Shown here piece after piece: positions 35,985 to 46,221 of a stretch of DNA of 64,000 bases. The notes below the pieces were generated by a model that worked only from the letters and a program-made list of their open reading frames with translations, did no database searches and was not told the DNA's origin. This stretch comes from Kistimonas sp. bin40 (GTDB taxonomy: Bacteria; Pseudomonadota; Gammaproteobacteria; Pseudomonadales; Endozoicomonadaceae), in the NCBI GenBank assembly GCA_002238585.1, contig MPMQ01000004.1:1-64000 (forward strand), given 5' to 3'. A program made the position numbers and the translations under genes. How positions within the stretch are numbered: the stretch's first letter is position 1; every line of letters starts with the position of its first letter.

Positions 35985-37291
35985 GTTTTTTTGTCAGCCC
36001 TCGCGGCACTGACGTCCTTCAGGAGAGTGGGAGTAGTCTGATCGGCGTCGAGCCCCAAAAACTGCCAGGCCCAGTCCAGTTGTTCACTGCGCCCCTGACT
36101 GCCCAGCTGACGCAGCTGGACACAAGGAGAATGAATCAGCTTGTTGGTCAGTCCGTGTGCCAGCCGTCTGAGCACATCCTCGGCTGGACGGCCATTGTTC
36201 AACAGGCGCAAGGCAGCAGCCAGTTGCTGCTCCTGGATGTCGGTCGCTCTTTGGCGGAAGGCACACACCGCCTGATCAGCGTCACGTGCCCTGAGCCAGG
36301 CCAGAAAGTTGTCAGCACCCGCAGCAATGAGCTTTTCTGCCTCCAGAGCCGCCGCCTGTCGACTGTTCAGATTGCTGGCAACAAGGTCCTGCAGATCATC
36401 AATGGTATACAGGTACACATCTTCCAGGACACCGACTTCTGGCTCTATGTTGCGGGGCACCGCAAGATCGACCATCAACTGGGGCCGGTGGCGGCGTTGC
36501 CGCTGCGCACTTTCGACCGCCCCCTTGCCCAGCAAAGGCAGGGGGCTGGACGTGCAGGCAATCACAATGTCAGCGCTCGGCAAAGCCGCAGGAAAATCCG
36601 ACAACGCCAGTGCCTGACCACCATAGCGCGCAGCCAGACGCTGGGCATGCGCCAGCGTCCGGTTAGCCACCATAATGCGTCCTACACCCTGACGCGACAA
36701 GTGATTGACCGCCAACTCCACAGTATCGCCCGCACCGATCAACAGCACAGTATTCTGACTCAGATCTGCAAAAATCTGTCGCGCCAGGCGCACAGCAGCG
36801 TAGGCCACAGAGACCGGCTCCACCCCGACCGCTGTATGCGTTCGCACAGCCTTGACTGTGGAAAATACATGCTGGAACAGGCGGTCCATGGCCGGACTCA
36901 GACTGCCCGCCTTACGTGCAAGAGAGAAAGCCGACTTCATCTGCCCCAGAATCTGCGGCTCCCCCAGAATCATGGAATCAAGCCCGGCCGCTACCCGCAT
37001 GATGTGCTTGATGGCCTCTCGCCCGTAGTGCCTGTAGCTGTGTCTGACCAACAGTGCCGGGTCAGCCTGGTGAAAGCGCCCCAGCCAGGCCGTCAGAGTC
37101 TCGGCCTGCTGATCTCCCAGGGTGTAGATTTCTGTACGATTACAGGTCGACAGGATAATTGCCTCTGCCACTTGCGGCAGTTTTCGAATGTCCCGAAGAG
37201 CAGGCAGCAGACTCCGGGGAGCGAAAGAGACAGTCTCCCGCAGACTCAGCGGTGCCGTCCTGTGATTGATGCCAACTGCCAGAAAACTCAT
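35981..37291 (-). CDS. hemA: Glutamyl-tRNA reductase
   Basis: A 436-residue HemA. The N-terminus [19 protein letters not shown] and the nucleophilic Cys in STCNRTEIY are present, followed by the NADPH-binding domain and a C-terminal dimerisation helix. It makes glutamate-1-semialdehyde, the first committed step of heme synthesis by the C5 path. It is the first gene of hemA-prfA-prmC and divergent from lolB; the 269-bp spacer contains the 9-bp repeat. Confidence 0.96.
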   Translation of the reverse strand: MSFLAVGINHRTAPLSLRETVSFAPRSLLPALRDIRKLPQVAEAIILSTCNRTEIYTLGDQQAETLTAWLGRFHQADPALLVRHSYRHYGREAIKHIMRVAAGLDSMILGEPQILGQMKSAFSLARKAGSLSPAMDRLFQHVFSTVKAVRTHTAVGVEPVSVAYAAVRLARQIFADLSQNTVLLIGAGDTVELAVNHLSRQGVGRIMVANRTLAHAQRLAARYGGQALALSDFPAALPSADIVIACTSSPLPLLGKGAVESAQRQRRHRPQLMVDLAVPRNIEPEVGVLEDVYLYTIDDLQDLVASNLNSRQAAALEAEKLIAAGADNFLAWLRARDADQAVCAFRQRATDIQEQQLAAALRLLNNGRPAEDVLRRLAHGLTNKLIHSPCVQLRQLGSQGRSEQLDWAWQFLGLDADQTTPTLLKDVSAARADKKT

Positions 37292-37492
37292 AACCTGCCG
37301 TTATTGTATTACCCCTGCCGCAGCCTGAATCCGGCTGCGCACACGCCAGCGGGATGCCCTGGAGGCTCCGCCGTATGTCGCCATTTTCAGCAACGGGGCG
37401 GGATTGTGCTATGGATGCCGGATAACTGCAAATCCTGTAGACTCGCTCAACTTGCGATCGGGCGGGGAAGTCCGGCATTCTGGATTCTGCAC

Positions 37493-37555
37493 GGAACAAC
37501 TGGAACAACTGGAACAACTGGAACAACTGGAACAACTGGAACAACTGGAACAACA
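37493..37555. repeat. 9-bp repeat immediately upstream of lolB
   Basis: GGAACAACT is repeated six times perfectly, with a seventh copy changed in its last base. It ends five bases before the lolB ATG and occupies the place where the promoter and ribosome-binding site should be. The 9-bp period keeps any frame through it open. Confidence 0.95.
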
Positions 37556-37560
37556 AGACC

Positions 37561-38238
37561 ATGCTATCGTCGCTTCGCCTGCGCTTTTTGCACCATCGAC
37601 TCATTCGTGTGTCAGGCATTTTTTTATCCCTTCTGGTGACTGGAGGCTGCGCTCTTCAGCCCGGCGCCCCTGGACTCTCGGCTCCGGCCCGGGAACGGGC
37701 CTGGCAGAAGCATCAGCAACAGGTCACCCAGCTGACCACCTGGCAGATAGCAGGTCGAGCGTCCCTGTCAGGGCTGGATTATTCGGGCACTGCGACCATC
37801 AACTGGGAGCAACATCCGGCATGCTTCACCCTCCAGGCAACAACCTTCATGGGCCAGACTCTGGCCCGGTTTCAGGGCTGGCAGCCCCCGGGACACCCAG
37901 AACGCGCCCTGCTCAGAGTGCCTGGTCGTCCACCTGTCTCCTCACTGTCTGCCGACTTGCTCCTGAGGCAGCAGACCGGTCTGGACGTCCCCATGGAAAC
38001 CCTGGCCCACTGGATCAAAGGCATTCCGGCACCAGGCCCCCATCGCACCCAACTGGACAAAAAGGGACGCCTGCACACCCTGGATCAACAGGGCTGGCAT
38101 CTCGTCTACGAGCAATACAGCAGTGCAAGCCTTGCGCTCCCCATCCGCATACGGGCACACAGTTCCCACATGAAACTGACCATTTCCGTAAGGGAATGGG
38201 ATCTTTCTGCCAAGCCAGTGTGCCCCGGGGTTGTTTGA
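37561..38238 (+). CDS. lolB: Outer-membrane lipoprotein insertase LolB
   Basis: A 225-residue lipoprotein. A basic N-terminus and hydrophobic core end in the lipobox LLVTGGC; the mature part has the LolB marks WQIAGRASLSG and WHLVYEQY. It receives lipoproteins from LolA and inserts them into the outer membrane. It is divergent from hemA as in other gammaproteobacteria. ispE, which usually follows, is absent from the 216 bp between lolB and prs. There is no clear Shine-Dalgarno sequence, only the end of the 9-bp repeat. Confidence 0.92.
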   Translation: MLSSLRLRFLHHRLIRVSGIFLSLLVTGGCALQPGAPGLSAPARERAWQKHQQQVTQLTTWQIAGRASLSGLDYSGTATINWEQHPACFTLQATTFMGQTLARFQGWQPPGHPERALLRVPGRPPVSSLSADLLLRQQTGLDVPMETLAHWIKGIPAPGPHRTQLDKKGRLHTLDQQGWHLVYEQYSSASLALPIRIRAHSSHMKLTISVREWDLSAKPVCPGVV

Positions 38239-38454
38239 CAGAAGCGGGGGCAGCCAGTAGAGTGAATCCGCCTGCGAAAGCGGGTAAAAGTACGGCCACT
38301 GCCTTGAGCGTATTTCTGGAAGAATCTCTTGCGGAAACTGGCCAGGGATCAACGTGCTGCTCCTTATCCTTTACCGGTCGGCACTACTCCACGCGGGCCG
38401 AACGCTGTTGCTTTTGCCCCTGTTCGCAGTTGACATTGTTTCAGTGATCCATGG

Positions 38455-39414
38455 GTGCCTGCTGTGTCTCAAATGATGGTCTTCTCCGGCAATTCCAATC
38501 CTACTCTGGTGCAGCGAGTCGCCTCCCATCTCCGCATTCCCCGGGGACAGGCGACGGTCGGTCGTTTCTGCGATGGCGAAATCGCCGTGGAAATTCAGGA
38601 AAATGTACGTGGCAAGGATGTCTTTCTCGTCCAGTCAACCTGCGCTCCCACCAACGATAACCTGATGGAACTGCTGATGATGGCAGATACCATGCTGCGC
38701 TCATCAGCTCAACGAATAACGGCAGTGATACCCTACTTTGGTTATGCCCGCCAGGACCGCCGTCCGCGCTCGTCCCGTGTGCCCATCAGTGCCAAGGTAG
38801 TGGCCGACATGATAGGCTGCGTAGGTATCAACCGGGTGCTGACGATCGATCTGCATGCTGACCAGATTCAGGGTTTTTTCAATATCCCCGTCGATAATAT
38901 CTACGGCTCGCCCGTTCTTCTCGACGATATCAAGAACCAGAACTTCAAAAACATCATGGTGGTGTCGCCTGATCACGGCGGCGTAGTCAGGGCCAGAGCC
39001 TTTGCAAAACATCTGAACACCGATCTGGCCATTATCGACAAACGCCGCCCTCAGCCCAACAAGGCAGAAGTGATGAACATTATTGGCGATGTCAGGGAAC
39101 GAACCTGCATCCTGGTCGATGACATGGTAGATACCGCCGGCACCCTGTGCATGGCCGGACGGGCTCTCAAAGAGCAAGGCGCCACCAAAGTCGTGGCCTA
39201 TTGCAGTCACCCGGTGCTCTCGGGCCGCGCCCTGGAGAACCTTGCCAACTCTGAACTGGACGAGCTGGTCGTCACCAACACCATCCCCTTGAGCCCAGAG
39301 GCCCAGCAGGCCAGCAAGATCAGGGAACTGGATATTTCTCCACTCCTGGCCGAGGCCGTACGTCGCATCAGCAACGCAGAGTCTGTCAGCGCCATGTTCC
39401 GCGAGATGCGGTGA
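38455..39414 (+). CDS. prs: Ribose-phosphate pyrophosphokinase
   Basis: A 319-residue PRPP synthetase from GTG at 38455 ([14 protein letters not shown]), or 313 from ATG at 38473; no good ribosome-binding site decides this. The ATP/Mg site [11 protein letters not shown], the flexible loop [16 protein letters not shown] and the PRPP-binding loop [11 protein letters not shown] are intact. It makes PRPP for nucleotide, His, Trp and NAD synthesis, so it also feeds PncB and TrpD in this window. The usual partner ispE and the tRNA-Gln seen between it and lolB in relatives were not found. Confidence 0.95.
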   Translation: MPAVSQMMVFSGNSNPTLVQRVASHLRIPRGQATVGRFCDGEIAVEIQENVRGKDVFLVQSTCAPTNDNLMELLMMADTMLRSSAQRITAVIPYFGYARQDRRPRSSRVPISAKVVADMIGCVGINRVLTIDLHADQIQGFFNIPVDNIYGSPVLLDDIKNQNFKNIMVVSPDHGGVVRARAFAKHLNTDLAIIDKRRPQPNKAEVMNIIGDVRERTCILVDDMVDTAGTLCMAGRALKEQGATKVVAYCSHPVLSGRALENLANSELDELVVTNTIPLSPEAQQASKIRELDISPLLAEAVRRISNAESVSAMFREMR

Positions 39415-39641
39415 CAGGTGCGCCACGGCGGACGAGGCTTCCAACTCTACAAACCACAACCGGGACAGAGGGGGTGCTCCAGCAAGGTCGGACAATCCCC
39501 AAGCCCGCCCCCTCAGAACAAGAAACGACAGACTTGCGTCTGTCCATCAGCAGAGACGGCTGGATGTGTAACCTCAGGACCACCGGGAAACTGCAAGTTT
39601 GCGGCGCATAGCACCGCTCTCATGACAGACACGCCGGCCCG

Positions 39642-40601
39642 TCACAGCCAGTTCTTCCACTTGAAAGCCCAGTAGGTGCCCAGTCCGCTGACAACCATGA
39701 GAGCTATAGCCATGGGGTAGCCAAGGCTCCATCCCAGCTCAGGCATATCCGCAAAGTTCATCCCATAGCTGCTGGCAATCAGGGTGGGCGGCATGAACAC
39801 TGTCGCCATAACCGAAAAAATCTTGATGATCTTGTTCTGTTCCAGGTTGATAAAACCCATAACAGCCTCCTGCAAGAAGTTGATCTTGTCGAACAAGAAG
39901 GCTGTGTGAGGCAACAGCGAGTCGATATCACGCAGCATGTCCATGATTTCCTGCTGCTGCGACTTGGCAAGATCCATGCGCCGATTACGCACCAGATAAC
40001 GCAGGGATCTTTGGGTGTCCAGCAAACTCAAGCGAATCTTGCCATTCAGGTCTTCCTGCTGGGCAATAGCCTTGAGCGCAACATCCCGGGTCTCATCATT
40101 GGTGTCTTCCTGCAAGGTGATTTCACTGACCCTTTCGAGACAGGCGTAAACCTCCTCCAGCAGATCAGCAAGATAGTCCACTTTCAAGGTAAACAACGCG
40201 TTGAGAACCACCATGGGCGAGTCAACATCGACGTACCGGTGTTTGAGATAATTGCGCACCAGCCGGAAAAGCCCGACATCCTCATCACGCAGCGTGATCA
40301 GAAGATGGGGACGCAGATTGAACGAAACACTGGTATTACGCACGTCTTTTCCCGACCGGTGGGGAAAAAAACTGGTGATATGCAGTCCGTCCTTATCCTG
40401 ATAAAAACGGGATGTCGCCTCAATTTCATTAAGATCCTCGCTGCCAGGAACTTCTTCCACGCAGTAGCGATTCAACCAGGAGCGCTCAGCCTCCGTCGGC
40501 TCAAGAATATCCAGCCAGACCGTGTTGGCAGGCAAGGAGTCGTTGGTACTCAGATGATGAATTCGTATGTGGCTGTTGTGGAGTTGATACGCTGTAATCA
40601 T
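39642..40601 (-). CDS. corA: CorA-family magnesium/cobalt channel
   Basis: A 319-residue protein with a large cytoplasmic N-terminal domain, a long helix, and two C-terminal transmembrane helices. The pore motif appears as SSYGMNF between the helices, and the C-terminus ends basic (WAFKWKNWL). It takes up Mg2+ and can pass Co2+ or Ni2+. It is convergent with prs across 227 bp in which nothing was recognised. Confidence 0.93.
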   Translation of the reverse strand: MITAYQLHNSHIRIHHLSTNDSLPANTVWLDILEPTEAERSWLNRYCVEEVPGSEDLNEIEATSRFYQDKDGLHITSFFPHRSGKDVRNTSVSFNLRPHLLITLRDEDVGLFRLVRNYLKHRYVDVDSPMVVLNALFTLKVDYLADLLEEVYACLERVSEITLQEDTNDETRDVALKAIAQQEDLNGKIRLSLLDTQRSLRYLVRNRRMDLAKSQQQEIMDMLRDIDSLLPHTAFLFDKINFLQEAVMGFINLEQNKIIKIFSVMATVFMPPTLIASSYGMNFADMPELGWSLGYPMAIALMVVSGLGTYWAFKWKNWL

Positions 40602-41121
40602 GCGGGATTCAGCCCCCTGCTAAGGTCAGGTGCAATTTTCCATTTTACCACAGCCCGATCACTGATCCCCCCTTCTTCAAAAACGCCCGGGTGTAGTGGA
40701 AGCCCTTTGTCTTGCAAATCAAAAATTCTGCATGGCAAAGGCAGAATTTGGTTCTACACTGCCCTGGACACGCCTGCTCCCGGGAAGACTCTGGCAAGCG
40801 CATCACTGTCAGTCGGCATGGATACACGAAGGGAGATCAGAGAGCGCTACACATCCAAAGCTTGCCCCGAGGACGGAACACGACCTTCAGACATCGGAAG
40901 AGTCAGCTGCCGCACAGGTCCGCCTGGCCTGCGGCCGGCCTGGGGAAAGCGCTGCACTCCGCTACGCAATCTGGGCCCTGGTTTCTGTGGAGGCGCTTCT
41001 GCCTGACTGACAAGACCAAACGGTAGCAGGCCATGCTCTCCGATTGACGCACTCCTACAGGACAAGCCCGGGGGAACATCACCCCTCTCCCCAAAGCTCA
41101 GCAAAAAAAGGAAATGATCTC
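40602..41121. other. 520-bp divergent spacer
   Basis: Between the start of corA and the start of the large secreted gene. It should contain both promoters. No strong promoter or operator motif was recognised, and open frames here lack ribosome-binding sites and domain marks. Confidence 0.4.
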
Positions 41122-44100
41122 GTGACACCAGCAATACGATCCTGGCTGATTTCGGCAGTCCTCCTTTTCTTCTGTCTACAGTTGCACTCTGCCATCGCAC
41201 AGCCTGGTGGCGACCCGGGAGCTGAGCTGGCCAGCCTGAGGCATAAGCACAAAAGTCTGGCCGACACTGTTGCTCAATGGATACAGCAGGAAGCCGGGCA
41301 ACAGTTGCCCGCAGGCTCGCCAGAAAGGCCAGAAGCAACAGGGGACAGGCTGGTACTTTTGCATCCGGTAACTCACGTAGTCATTCCTCTGCCATCCCGC
41401 CCGGGCACCGAAGCAGGGCGCACGACCAACTCCGGCCACCTTTCGCCTCCAGTAGCTGAGCTTTCCGACATGCTGAAAAAACAATTCCCTCAGCTGATGG
41501 AGGGCTGGCTGTACGCGTTTGTGAATGCGACCGGAGACATCACCCGGTTGTCAAGCCCCCTTGCCGGCTTAGGCAGCGACCCGGCCGGTCAGGATCCGAA
41601 AAGCGACACTTCTACGCCACCGGGCATCCAACTGCCGGCCCAGAACCTGGAAGTCCCGGTCCTTCTTGACATAAGCCAAGCCCCGGATCAGCCTCTGACA
41701 GTGCTGGGAGCCTTCGAATACGGCGCGGCGAATGAGGCCATTGTCTGGCTGGATGCTGGCCTTGTGCAGAAATTGCAAAGTCTCCCGCGCCCGCTGCGAG
41801 ACAACCTGGTACTGGCAACAGGCATGGAGCAGTCCGGGCGCCTGCGGCTTTCGCGCATTCTGTTGCCGCTGAGCAGCCTGATCCTCGAACCGAAGTTCAT
41901 TTCTGACAAAGGCAGACTGGCAGTCAATGCCAACTGGCCCGCACACCAGTGCGTTGTACGGGCAGCGGACCTGGGAGAACGGGCAGCGGACCTGGGAGAA
42001 AGTATCGCAAACGCACAGATCTCCCTTCCCGACTGGAAAGCGGACCCAGGATCGGCCAGGTCAGCGGACTCCCTGCCCGGCATAGAGTTGAACCTCTCCT
42101 TCCGCACCCAGGACGATCATTGGCATGACTACCCTGTAGCCAGCCTGCCAGACCCGACCCCGGCGCAGGACTCACAGCGGAGCCTGCCGCTCAAGTATTT
42201 ACTGATGCTGATGACATCACCCTCTTTGTTTGACGGGTCTCTTTCTTTGATCCGGCAGAACAAGACAGGGAAAAGCCCCCAGGTTCTGTTCAGACTCTCC
42301 CTGAAAACAGTGGCTCTCAGCGCCCTGGGGCAAGATCCTGTGCTACTGGCCGATTTGCTGTCAGACCCTTCCGCCATTTATCGGCACACTTTCAGCGCCT
42401 TTCAGACGCCCTGGCCTGACGTAAATACCCTGGCACCGGATAAGCCATCTGCGTCAAACAGACGCGGCAAAGAACGCGCCCGGACAGGGGGCGCGCCACC
42501 GCCCTCCGCTGTTGTTTCTCTTGCACAAGAGATGGTTGCTCTTGCAGAAGAGATGAAGGCCTGGCTGGAAAATGACGCCCGCTTTGTGCTTCCCCATGCA
42601 CAGCATGCGGGCGTAAGGCTATCACTGGCCCATCTTCCCACAGAGACCGTCCTCCCTGTTTCGCTCAGTACGGTACAATTCACGGGCGCTCCAGGCGAGG
42701 AACGGTTCAGGGCTGTCCTGCCCTGTTCCGGCGAGGGACTGGACGCCCTGGTCGCCGAGTTCCCGACCATCAAATCCAACTGGCTCTACGCCCTGACAAA
42801 TGCCCACAACCACATCGTACAACTGTTACCGACACCGGACACTCCCTTGAGAAAACACCGAAGCTGGCACAGCCTGCCAGGCGGACACGAGGGACTGGAC
42901 CTCCATCGTCTCACACCGAAAGAAGGCGTTGAATTCCCTTGTATCGGAGACATTACCCAACGCGCAACCTGTGGCACAGCGCTTAATACAGGTAGTGCTG
43001 GATCAGAACTCCTCACTCATATACCGGTCAGCGTACTGCGACAAATACAGACACTGGACGAAACCCTGCGCAACCGCCTGGCCCTGGTCTCCGCGACAAG
43101 GGGCCCTCAAGGATATCAGATGACGCGTCTGGTGCTCCCTGTCAGCACCTTGATCGATGCAGATATTCTCGACACTTTGGAAGCGAGTGAGAAAAGTTCA
43201 CTCAGCCTGTCCCTGGCCTGGCCTCTGACGCTATCGGCCATAACCCAACAGGGGCAGCCAAAGTCGGGCACCTCAACCTCCGCATGGAATCTGCTGTCCT
43301 CGTCTGATGACGACCAGTACCGCTACGAGCTTGCCGTTTCTGTTGAAGACGCGCCAGAAAAGCCACTCTACCTGCGCGTGGCCGCACTACCCCCACCGGT
43401 TGACTGGAGCAGCCCCATGGGAAAAAGAATGATTCCTGGGGGACGACTGGAGTTCTCCCTTCGCTACCTTCTCTCCCTGGCCAGCTCACCCCTGCTTCGC
43501 CATGGCAAGCTGTATGTCGTGAGCCGCCATCCGCAGGAAGATCAGGTCAGAGCCAACCCTCTGCATCCCGAGCGCTCTCTGCTGGAGCTTGCCTACTATG
43601 TGCTGGGGCAGGATCGCGCTGCCCTCGACTATTGGCTGGCACACGCCTGGGCTGCTACCACTGCTACCGCACTGGAAGGCATGCGCGTAAGCTGCCAGCT
43701 CCCACCCGTCGATGAGAATGGCCGTCTTCTCCCGGAACAGGCTGTGAAAAACCCCAGCCAGATTCCCTCAAAACCAGAGAGCGGCAAGCACGAATCCAGT
43801 GCCAGGCCCGCAATCGAGATGGCGTTGCCCACCGGGCCACTGCCTCCGGCACAGGTTGAGCGAGAACGCATAGCCGGTCAGCGACACACGGAAACAACAA
43901 GCCGTGCTGCCATCGAGCCTGCACAACAGGCAGACAACAAGCAGCCCGCACTGAATCTTGCAGAACTCGCCGCTGCCAGACGCGCAAGGGAACACGCCCG
44001 GGTCAGCCAGAAACGGCAGCCTCCCGCACCCGGGAACGCCCCTTTCCCGTCGCCCAGCCCACAGGCCCAGAGAGAACCGCACTCAGACGATGACCTTTCT

Positions 44101-45474
44101 CACAACCCGACTTCTCACAACCCGACTTCTCACAGCCCGACTCCTGACGCTCCTCCCTCTCCCTCTCAACCCATTACGCCCGCTGAACGCGAGGGCCTCA
44201 TGCGCTACCTGGATACCCAACCCGTGGAGCAAGCCGCCCGCTGGCTGTGGCAGGGTCTTTCGGCACGACCATCTTATACATTGGGTTCCTGCCTGCTGCT
44301 GTACGCAGCGATAAACGGCTACCAAAAGTGGAGCGCACCCGCCGAGTCGGAGAAATCGGCTCTGATACGCAAGGCCTTGACAACCATGGGCTCCAGCGCA
44401 ACCGATTTTCAGAAGACAGCCCTGAGGAAACTGGTTTTCGGCACCCCCGATGAGGCACTGCGGCTGTGGACACCAGAGAATCTGGCGTGGTGGACACTGT
44501 ATAGCTGCCAAAGCTGGTGCAAACAGCAGGACTGTCAGGATGACAGAGTCCCCGATACTTTTTTGCACTATGTGCTGGCGCCGGTCAGTGCAGCAGAACC
44601 GGCCTTTCGCAAAGAACTGGAATTGCGATTCAGCAGGGCCGTCGGCAACAAAACCCAGGAGACAGACAGCGGACACAAAGATCCCTGGCGGCGCGTTGTC
44701 GAGCGACGCTGCCAGGGATTGCCGACGGCTCTGGACTACGACCCCGTCACAAGACATTGGTGGATGGCGGAGCTGGATGCCGGGGGACTGCTTGTGAAAG
44801 CGCACGACCAGGGTAGCCAGAGACACATACCCGTCAAGGTCCTGCGTCGCAGCTTTATCGAAACAGAATTGACAGAGGAACTTCATGAACGCTTCAAGGA
44901 AACCTGTGGTCAGGGACGCCTGACCGATGCCACCAACCAATACCGCCCGGTCTTCCCCTATCCACTGGGGCAGCAGCGCCGCGCAGCCTACACCTGCGCC
45001 AGTCTGGATGGAGACAGCTGGCGGGCACTTGACCGAACAGAAGGCGGACCGGGGCTTTACGGCGTCCCGGCTCTCCTGGGACATGCCCAGGCCGTAGACG
45101 ACATTGGTCAATGTGTAACTGATACTCTGGAGCCAGAACTGACCGTGTTATACGGAGACGGCAGCGGCATGACCCTGACACCGGCGTTGAGCTTCAATAT
45201 CCCTGTACAGCTGTCACTGAAAGAGGCCTTTACGCAGGTCAGCCCCGACAACACGCAAGCCCAGGTGCAGTTCTGGAAGGACAGAAGCTGGCAAGACTTG
45301 CCTGTTGCCACCGACGGTGCGCCGGGTACGCTGGGACTTGTTCTGCCACACCACACACTCTACCGGGTCAAGTACGAGGGCCAGACAGTGCTCTTTACCC
45401 TGGATCGCTTTGCCAGCAGGCTGGAATTGTGGAGCTGGCCTGCGCCGCAACCTCAGTCACCTTCTGCGTCATGA
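41122..45474 (+). CDS. Very large secreted orphan protein with two internal repeats
   Basis: A 1450-residue protein if it starts at GTG 41122, which has AAAGGAAA upstream and gives a good signal peptide (IRSWLISAVLLFFCLQLHSAIA before QPGG). An upstream in-frame ATG at 41044 would bury that signal. Residues ~70-425 and ~467-850 are homologous repeats: each has WLYAxxNAxxxIxxL, LxxLPxxLRxxLxL, RxxLPxSxLI and a SLxYLLxLxxSP segment. A Pro/Ser/Gln-rich linker (~855-1022) includes 15-bp repeats at 44101-44145 (HNPTS). A possible membrane segment is near 1047-1066, then a ~390-residue Cys-containing domain. No family was recognised. Two 21-bp repeats at 41958-41999 code RAADLGE twice. Confidence 0.7.
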   Translation: MTPAIRSWLISAVLLFFCLQLHSAIAQPGGDPGAELASLRHKHKSLADTVAQWIQQEAGQQLPAGSPERPEATGDRLVLLHPVTHVVIPLPSRPGTEAGRTTNSGHLSPPVAELSDMLKKQFPQLMEGWLYAFVNATGDITRLSSPLAGLGSDPAGQDPKSDTSTPPGIQLPAQNLEVPVLLDISQAPDQPLTVLGAFEYGAANEAIVWLDAGLVQKLQSLPRPLRDNLVLATGMEQSGRLRLSRILLPLSSLILEPKFISDKGRLAVNANWPAHQCVVRAADLGERAADLGESIANAQISLPDWKADPGSARSADSLPGIELNLSFRTQDDHWHDYPVASLPDPTPAQDSQRSLPLKYLLMLMTSPSLFDGSLSLIRQNKTGKSPQVLFRLSLKTVALSALGQDPVLLADLLSDPSAIYRHTFSAFQTPWPDVNTLAPDKPSASNRRGKERARTGGAPPPSAVVSLAQEMVALAEEMKAWLENDARFVLPHAQHAGVRLSLAHLPTETVLPVSLSTVQFTGAPGEERFRAVLPCSGEGLDALVAEFPTIKSNWLYALTNAHNHIVQLLPTPDTPLRKHRSWHSLPGGHEGLDLHRLTPKEGVEFPCIGDITQRATCGTALNTGSAGSELLTHIPVSVLRQIQTLDETLRNRLALVSATRGPQGYQMTRLVLPVSTLIDADILDTLEASEKSSLSLSLAWPLTLSAITQQGQPKSGTSTSAWNLLSSSDDDQYRYELAVSVEDAPEKPLYLRVAALPPPVDWSSPMGKRMIPGGRLEFSLRYLLSLASSPLLRHGKLYVVSRHPQEDQVRANPLHPERSLLELAYYVLGQDRAALDYWLAHAWAATTATALEGMRVSCQLPPVDENGRLLPEQAVKNPSQIPSKPESGKHESSARPAIEMALPTGPLPPAQVERERIAGQRHTETTSRAAIEPAQQADNKQPALNLAELAAARRAREHARVSQKRQPPAPGNAPFPSPSPQAQREPHSDDDLSHNPTSHNPTSHSPTPDAPPSPSQPITPAEREGLMRYLDTQPVEQAARWLWQGLSARPSYTLGSCLLLYAAINGYQKWSAPAESEKSALIRKALTTMGSSATDFQKTALRKLVFGTPDEALRLWTPENLAWWTLYSCQSWCKQQDCQDDRVPDTFLHYVLAPVSAAEPAFRKELELRFSRAVGNKTQETDSGHKDPWRRVVERRCQGLPTALDYDPVTRHWWMAELDAGGLLVKAHDQGSQRHIPVKVLRRSFIETELTEELHERFKETCGQGRLTDATNQYRPVFPYPLGQQRRAAYTCASLDGDSWRALDRTEGGPGLYGVPALLGHAQAVDDIGQCVTDTLEPELTVLYGDGSGMTLTPALSFNIPVQLSLKEAFTQVSPDNTQAQVQFWKDRSWQDLPVATDGAPGTLGLVLPHHTLYRVKYEGQTVLFTLDRFASRLELWSWPAPQPQSPSAS

Positions 45475-45502
45475 TGACCGGACTGCATCCGGAGGACTTC
45501 CT

Positions 45503-45524
45503 CTCCCCCCCCCGGGGGGGAGGG
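45503..45524 (+). repeat. C9/G7 hairpin after the large secreted gene
   Basis: A run of nine C followed directly by seven G, flanked by CT and AG, can form a very GC-rich stem 30-50 bp after the stop. No T-run follows, so it may be a pause or a weak terminator. The homopolymers are prone to slippage. Confidence 0.5.
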
Positions 45525-45612
45525 CAAGCCAAAACATCAGATGGTGTATCTCCCGCCGATTTAAGGACACAATAGGGTACTTTGAGTTCCTTGAAGGTCC
45601 CGGACCGCGCTC

Positions 45613-46191
45613 ATGCTGTTACTTATTGACAACTACGACAGTTTTACATACAACGTCGCCCAGTACTTCGGCGAGCTGGGAGCTGATGTTCAGGTACATC
45701 GGAACGATGACATCAGCCTGGATGACATCGCTGCCATGGCGCCGAACCACATTGTTATATCCCCCGGGCCCTGCACCCCCGACAAGGCGGGGGTGTCCAT
45801 GCCTGTTATTCGTCATTTCAGCGGCACTATCCCCTTGCTTGGCATATGTCTGGGGCACCAGAGCATAGGCCAGGTCTTTGGAGGCCAGGTCGTACGGGCC
45901 AGACGCGTCATGCATGGCAAACTGTCTCCGGTCCATCACGCAAATACCGGCGTGTTCGCAGGTCTCACCAACCCGCTGACCTGCACCCGCTACCACTCAT
46001 TGATAGTAGACAGGAGCACGCTGCCGGATTGTCTGGAAATTACCGCATGGACCCAGCACGAAGACGGCAGCATGGATGAAATCATGGGAGTGCGTCATCG
46101 GGAAATGGCGATAGAAGGCGTACAGTTCCATCCGGAATCCATCATGAGTGAGCAGGGACACGCGCTGCTGGCCAATTTTTTGAAAGGCTGA
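45613..46191 (+). CDS. trpG: Anthranilate synthase, glutamine amidotransferase subunit
   Basis: A 192-residue class I amidotransferase. The start [14 protein letters not shown], nucleophile Cys in [12 protein letters not shown], and the catalytic His/Glu in [11 protein letters not shown] are intact. It supplies ammonia to TrpE for anthranilate and may double as PabA for folate. It heads a trpG-trpD-trpC cluster with trpE elsewhere, the arrangement found in Pseudomonas. No attenuator-type leader peptide with tandem Trp codons was seen upstream. Confidence 0.95.
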   Translation: MLLLIDNYDSFTYNVAQYFGELGADVQVHRNDDISLDDIAAMAPNHIVISPGPCTPDKAGVSMPVIRHFSGTIPLLGICLGHQSIGQVFGGQVVRARRVMHGKLSPVHHANTGVFAGLTNPLTCTRYHSLIVDRSTLPDCLEITAWTQHEDGSMDEIMGVRHREMAIEGVQFHPESIMSEQGHALLANFLKG

Positions 46192-46221
46192 TTGTCTAAA
46201 GCGCCACACAAGGAGAAGCCC

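Noticed and set aside
36080..37639. 519-codon forward frame opposite hemA
   Set aside because: Antisense shadow of hemA extended by the in-frame 9-bp repeat; composition is Gln/His/Arg-rich and has no domain.
37404..38447. 347-codon forward frame overlapping lolB
   Set aside because: lolB in the other frame has a lipobox and family motifs; this frame is driven by the 9-bp repeat and high GC.
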